Shown: one piece after another, positions 61,101-64,000 of the stretch | Position numbering within the stretch: the stretch's first letter is position 1 | Layout: every line of letters starts with the position of its first letter | DNA from: Acanthopleura granulata | Taxonomy: Eukaryota; Mollusca; Polyplacophora; Chitonida; Chitonidae | Length of the DNA: 64,000 nt | NCBI GenBank assembly: GCA_016165875.1 | Contig: JABBOT010000082.1 | Location: 5,011,168-5,075,167 of the forward strand | Direction: 5' to 3' | Made by a program: the position numbers and the translations under genes | Notes under the pieces: generated by a model | Told to the model about the DNA's origin: nothing | Seen by the model: only the letters and a program-made list of their open reading frames with translations | The model's database searches: none

Positions 61101-62668
61101 TTGTTTTTAGAATATGACATCGTTACAAAGCCTAAAAAGTTTCACAGCAGAGAGGAAATTTGGGGTGACATCAGGCTGCCTAGTTTTGGCCTCATTTATT
61201 ACAGGTAAACTATCGTCAGATATTCAGTGTGTATGGTTTAAGGATTGGTCGTCGTCCGGGTTAGGCCATAGGCTTCGGTGACAGACCTGTACGGCGGGGA
61301 ACAACAGGACAACTGCCACCCAGAAAGTGAAATATGTGACAGTGTGTGTGCTTAATACCTATCCCCAAGTGAACTTCAGGCAATACCTGCATCGAGAGGC
61401 CAAACCCGTTTAACAGCCCGACCAACCACTCGTCCACAATACAATTGTAAATTTTAGGCTACCGTAAACGCCTTAAAAATCGCTGCCGCCGTATTTCAGG
61501 GGTAATCTGCGCACAGAATAATATGGTGCGTATTGAAGGTCTGCATCAAACGTCCTGCATTCTGGAGGTCATCTATGAGCGATGACCGCATGTACTAACG
61601 GATGAAGTGTCGCTTCATAGTTGAATCGGGCACTGAAGAATGTAACCCGTATTCCGCCACTATATCTTTGCTCATCAACATCATAACCTGTTGAGCGACT
61701 ACAAGACTTGACCAGATATAGGGCAGACCAGTTTCCGCAGCATCCTCAATGAACAGTTGTTTTGCTGCAAGGCATCTACTTGTGTACAGATGGGTGGGGA
61801 TACACAAGGCCCACTTTCACAATTATACATACAACTGCTTATTGTGCAAACAACAGCTATTGTGTTTTAAAGGAAAAGAATGTCGCCTTATGTTTGAGCA
61901 TGGAAGTTAAAGGACGCTGTCTGTTTTAAAAACGGATTATATGTTTCTATCAGTTCACTGACAATTTGGAAAGTCCTAGATTGAAAAAGAAACTTAGAAC
62001 CACAGACGTCCTACACTCTCATAAATGTGACCCCAATTAACTGGACCCCCAAACCGAATGAGATCCGTACTCTCAGCTTTACTTTTCCATCATACTTACT
62101 GTAAACGAAGGTCATGGTTTATTTCCTGGAGGTTTCGAACCTCGATTTCAAGCCGGGATTTCTCCTTGGCAGTGTCGTCGAGAACTTCTCGAACTTCCTT
62201 CAGTTCTGTCTCGTACATTGACTTAATGGCAGCCGTTTCCTTGCCCCATTTGCTCTTGAGATCCTCCAGCTCTGCGGCCAGTTTCTTATTTTGGGCCTCC
62301 AGGAATCGGACTTTTTCGATGTAATTCGCTAACCTCTCGTTGAGGTCCTGCATGTCTTTCTTTTCCTTGGCCCGATGTTCTTTCACGTTCGTGACATTGC
62401 TAGATGACAGTCTGGCGTAGGAGCCATCTTCCATGGCAATCGGGGGTCCTGCTCCCAGCCCATAGCTGTAAGTAGCTTGGTAGGAGTAGCCACTGGTCGG
62501 GCGACCCACCGAGATGCTGGGCGTGAAGGAGGATCGCGACTTCACGGTGGAGGAAGAGGACGACCGGGGTCCCACCGACGACTTGTACTTAATCGGGTCG
62601 TCATTCGTGTAGTTAGACGACGATGTCGTAATGACCGTCCTTTTCTCGGTAATTGCTGACTGCGACAT
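31115..62668 (-). CDS. Cytoplasmic intermediate filament protein 2, two tail forms
   Basis: The gene starts at ATG 62668 (GGAGCCATGTCG, a better context than the in-frame ATG at 62683). The head (1-103) is rich in Ser, Tyr and Gly. The rod (about 104-454, 351 residues) runs from [19 protein letters not shown] to [13 protein letters not shown]. After a Gly/Ser-rich tail exon the reading frame can continue in two ways. The short form (about 595 residues) ends at the stop at 38800. The long form (about 750 residues) uses a Lys/Pro-rich cassette and a lamin-tail domain with the usual tryptophans (GWRIVR, IWARK, DSWG). Exons 2-5 match gene 1 in length and phase. Intron 1 is about 17 kb. The last exon of the long form is the weakest part. 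The product should build cytoplasmic filaments; the form without a lamin tail would differ in assembly or binding, which is inference. Confidence 0.92.
31139..34040 (-). other. IF gene 2 intron before the last exon
   Basis: Apart from the protein-like frame at 31139-31330 I see nothing recognisable. An undetected true last exon could lie here. Confidence 0.4.
34041..34157 (-). CDS. IF gene 2, lamin-tail exon 3
   Basis: 117 nt, phase 0 on both sides (CCTCCAG|ATC ... GAG|GTAAGA). It reads [20 protein letters not shown], then [19 protein letters not shown]: the canonical second half of the domain. Confidence 0.9.
34707..34814 (-). CDS. IF gene 2, lamin-tail exon 2
   Basis: 108 nt, phase 0 on both sides (ATGCAG|GAT ... 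AAG|GTACTA). It reads [20 protein letters not shown], then [11 protein letters not shown], matching gene 1 exon 9 with one extra codon. Confidence 0.9.
35291..35442 (-). CDS. IF gene 2, lamin-tail exon 1
   Basis: It reads [20 protein letters not shown], then [20 protein letters not shown]. The 3' donor AGG|GTAAGA is clear. The acceptor TTCTTCAAG|AC (phase 1) joins in frame to both the Gly/Ser exon and the Lys/Pro cassette; CTCTCAG|ATG eight bases later would be phase 0 and has no matching donor upstream. Confidence 0.88.
35443..37212 (-). other. IF gene 2 intron
   Basis: No coding sequence, repeat or element is recognised in this 1770-nt stretch. Confidence 0.5.
37213..37407 (-). CDS. IF gene 2, Lys/Pro-rich cassette exon
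   Basis: 195 nt, phase 1 on both sides, so it can be used or skipped without changing frame. Acceptor TGCTTATCAG|GT; donor GCAG|GTTTAC is weak. It encodes [20 protein letters not shown], then [19 protein letters not shown]: a charged, unstructured stretch with repeated DAK and KP motifs, somewhat like the tails of neurofilaments. Confidence 0.75.
37408..38799 (-). other. IF gene 2, 3' region of short form / intron of long form
   Basis: It would be 3' untranslated in the short form and intronic in the long form. I see no canonical minus-strand AATAAA close to the stop and no coding sequence. Confidence 0.45.
38800..38930 (-). CDS. IF gene 2, alternative terminal exon (short form)
   Basis: Acceptor GACACAGAG|TC joins in phase 1 to the Gly/Ser exon. 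It encodes [20 protein letters not shown], then [18 protein letters not shown] and a TAA stop at 38800-38802. The acceptor three bases upstream (CACAG) would hit a stop at once, so the frame fixes the choice. The composition continues the Gly/Ser tail. Confidence 0.75.
39321..39616 (-). CDS. IF gene 2, Gly/Ser-rich tail exon
   Basis: 296 nt, phase 2 in (CTAG|G completes the arginine of GEESR) and phase 1 out (GACG|GTAGGT). It reads [20 protein letters not shown], then runs of GGGGS, then [20 protein letters not shown]. Gly-rich loops of this kind are known from keratin tails; the likeness is in composition only. Confidence 0.85.
40721..40941 (-). CDS. IF gene 2, exon 6 (coil 2, helix termination)
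   Basis: 221 nt, phase 0 in (TCCATAG|AAC) and phase 2 out (GCAG|GTGAGT). It reads [20 protein letters not shown] and ends [18 protein letters not shown], the diagnostic rod end. Confidence 0.93.
41412..41537 (-). CDS. IF gene 2, exon 5 (coil 2)
   Basis: 126 nt, phase 0 on both sides (CCCCAG|GTA ... AGG|GTAAGC). It reads [20 protein letters not shown] and ends AKLADVEAR. Here the donor is an ordinary GT, unlike the same exon in gene 1. Confidence 0.92.
42011..42172 (-). CDS. IF gene 2, exon 4 (coil 1B/2)
   Basis: 162 nt, phase 0 on both sides (TCCACAG|GAG ... AAG|GTAGGT). It reads [20 protein letters not shown], nearly identical to gene 1. Confidence 0.93.
43076..43171 (-). CDS. IF gene 2, exon 3 (coil 1B)
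   Basis: 96 nt, phase 0 on both sides (TTTGCAG|GAA ... GAA|GTAAGT). It reads [20 protein letters not shown] and ends FMKSLHEE. Confidence 0.92.
43172..44975 (-). other. IF gene 2 intron 2
   Basis: 1804 nt, A+T-rich. I see no coding sequence or recognisable element. Confidence 0.5.
44976..45162 (-). CDS. IF gene 2, exon 2 (coil 1B)
   Basis: 187 nt, phase 2 in (TTCCCCAG|AC) and phase 0 out (ATG|GTAAGC). It reads [20 protein letters not shown], then [20 protein letters not shown]. Confidence 0.93.
45205..45470 (+). repeat. Degenerate GGTCA/GTTAG repeat
   Basis: Short words of the form GGTCAGGTTAGG and GGTCAAGTTAGG recur irregularly, with a loose period of about 10-12 nt. On the transcribed (minus) strand this gives many CTAAC, CTGAC and TTGAC words. 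Confidence 0.5.
45690..45905 (+). mobile_element. SINE-like remnant
   Basis: It contains GATTGGAGGAAGAAACTGTG, CAAAACCCGGTG and CGCGAGCTGGACTTGAATCC, all of which loosely match the body and B-box region of the window's SINE in reverse orientation. It is too decayed to be certain. Confidence 0.35.
47455..47725 (+). mobile_element. tRNA-derived SINE, best preserved copy
   Basis: Head GGGCCTCTGTGGCTGAGTTGG and TTAGCGCGCCAGCGCAGAGC give the A-box zone and TGAGTTCAAGTACAG the B-box zone. The body includes CATAATGCTGGCCGCCGTCG, and the tail TATTCTTGAGCACGGCGTAA, ending in AAATAAATA. The head resembles a serine or leucine tRNA with a long variable arm. Confidence 0.85.
52720..52736 (+). repeat. Poly-C tract
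   Basis: CTCCCCCCTCCCCCCCCCCC-type run in intron 1 of IF gene 2; a simple repeat and a likely place for sequencing error. Confidence 0.8.
62100..62668 (-). CDS. IF gene 2, exon 1 (head, coil 1A)
   Basis: 569 nt ending phase 2 at CA|GTAAGT, the same phase as gene 1 exon 1. The head has Ser-rich and Tyr/Gly parts ([28 protein letters not shown]), followed by [20 protein letters not shown]. Confidence 0.93.
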
Positions 62669-62683
62669 GGCTCCGCTCAACAA

Positions 62684-64000
62684 ACAACAACTACGGTACG
62701 CAACGTAATTAACTCTCCAGTCTGTCTGTTATCTCGTCTTGTACGGAATAATTAGTTTGGCCTTTTAGCCGTCTAACTAACCTGTACAATGCACGCCCGG
62801 TTGCTCCCTAAAACGGCCAAGACGCCGGACCCAGCCCTGTCGAAACACCGACCTGACAACCTCTGTCACTTAGACTAGACTGGTCGAGCCACGTAAAAAC
62901 TCTCTCCTGACTGGAATGTGGGGTAAAGATAAGTTGGACCACTTGCTATTGAGCGATCTGACAGCCGACCGACTATAACTCAAATTCTTTTACCTGCTTA
63001 TGAGTTATAGGGGAACTAAACATTATCGAGTGCGCGCCGATTGGGTGACACGTCTCACGTGACTTAGAGGACCTGTCCGTCTGGCAAACCTGTTGTAATG
63101 CGGAGCTATTATTGTGTACGGAGTAAAATCACCAGGTCGTGTAGGGAGTGAGGTCACGCTTTCAGCCCCACGGCCAGTTTTTTCGACCTAGTTGCAAATG
63201 AAAACACGTCGTAAATGCTTCAGAAGAGCGGGTAGACCAGCGGGTGTATAGCAGCAACAGATCCTTCGCTAATGACCCCTTTGACATCTTACCCGGATAC
63301 CTACACAGTCCCATGCTTTTTACAATGTACATGTATGAACAAGCTTCAACTGGGTGATTCGCATTCAGCCTTCAAGCCCCTGAAAAGGCGGAGCGAGGTC
63401 GAGTGGTCTCATCATATACCCACGTACCCTTACTTGCTTTTCTGCACCCCAGGCTATTCATGTCGCTCCGTGTCGGTTATTCAACACCTTATAGAGTTTC
63501 TCTGCCCTTTAGCGTAGCTGATAATAAGACGCGTTAAGTGTCAGAAGGTTAGAGACATAATAGCATTGTGACAAAAATTTCACTTCGGAATCGAGGTAAC
63601 TATAATGTTTGATGATAATTAATATATAGTCCACTTGTTAATTATCTCAGATCAACACATGAGAAATAGAAAACCAAACCGTGAATTAACAATACATGAA
63701 GATGTAAACCTGTTGAATGGAGCAAAGTATTAAAAAGCAGATAAATATTATTTGTTCAGATGGACATTTAGCATTAATCCAGACTAGAATATTAATATTA
63801 TTTCTATATTTACACATACGCAAATGGTTCAGGCCATGTTATACAGGATTTAACTAAATATCCAGCCGAATTTATGGCAATTTTATAACAGTCTAACTTA
63901 CGGCAATAGGTTAGTATCACAAATTTTGTGAATCCACTTTATCATGTAATATTATTCGCTCTCCGGAAAGACCTATGGTGCTGTTTGAGATAAAATGAAT
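62684..64000 (-). other. Upstream region of IF gene 2
   Basis: No coding sequence is recognised. There is no convincing TATA box near the start codon; promoter-type motifs lie at 63040-63062. Confidence 0.45.
63040..63062 (-). promoter_or_regulatory. CCAAT box and palindromic E-box upstream of IF gene 2
   Basis: A CCAAT (plus ATTGG at 63040-63044) and the palindrome TCACGTGA (63055-63062) lie 15-20 nt apart, about 370-390 nt before the start codon. The spacing is suggestive of a promoter; function is inferred. Confidence 0.3.

Larger units (their letters stand above)
45163..62099 (-). other. IF gene 2 intron 1 (about 17 kb)
   Basis: It contains a GGTCA/GTTAG-rich stretch next to exon 2 (45205-45470), a SINE-like remnant at 45690-45905, a full SINE at 47455-47725 and a poly-C run near 52725. 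I examined the open frames inside it (for example 48437-48655 plus, 61595-61807 minus) and recognise none. No nested gene is supported. Confidence 0.6.

Noticed and set aside
61595..61807. 70-residue minus-strand frame in the same intron, same strand as IF gene 2
   Set aside because: It could be read as an extra exon, but the exon 1 donor and exon 2 acceptor join perfectly in phase 2, and the sequence has no IF-like heptads.

Overview
The window is intron-rich metazoan DNA. A lophotrochozoan, most likely a mollusc, fits best. Both intermediate-filament (IF) genes carry the long lamin-like rod typical of protostomes and a C-terminal lamin-tail domain. Degenerate copies of a tRNA-derived SINE ending in an AATAAATAAAT-type tail are scattered through introns and intergenic DNA. 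I found no bacterial features, CRISPR arrays, free-standing tRNA or rRNA genes.

Left third (1-16.3 kb). A segmental tandem duplication has copy A at 1-6894 (possibly starting before the window) and copy B at about 8318-12890, separated by a SINE and a 21-bp minisatellite. Copy A holds the last two coding exons (3274-3571 and 5532-5956, + strand) of a class IIb, HDAC6-like deacetylase with all catalytic residues intact. In copy B the first of these exons is a pseudogene: a 17-nt deletion removes the catalytic His-His and shifts the frame, and about 3.3 kb that would include the last exon is gone. Both copies also keep an antisense 80-nt exon for a small membrane or secreted protein, and a CRE-containing region that could be a bidirectional promoter.

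Middle (16.8-27.6 kb). IF gene 1 (+ strand) can be followed through 11 coding exons to a protein of about 582 residues: head, 351-residue rod, short linker and a lamin-tail domain with no tryptophan. One intron has a GC-AG boundary, and the end of the rod exon is followed in frame by a second, degenerate helix-termination motif.

Right half (31.1-62.7 kb). IF gene 2 (- strand) converges on gene 1. Its exons 2-5 have exactly the same lengths and phases as those of gene 1 and its rod has the same length, so the two are duplicates. Its first intron is about 17 kb. After the rod the transcript can end in two ways: a short Gly/Ser tail that stops at 38800, or a longer form through a Lys/Pro-rich cassette exon into a conventional lamin-tail domain at 34.0-35.4 kb. 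Its last few residues are uncertain.

The exon models come from reading splice sites, phase and protein similarity by eye. There are no transcript data behind them.
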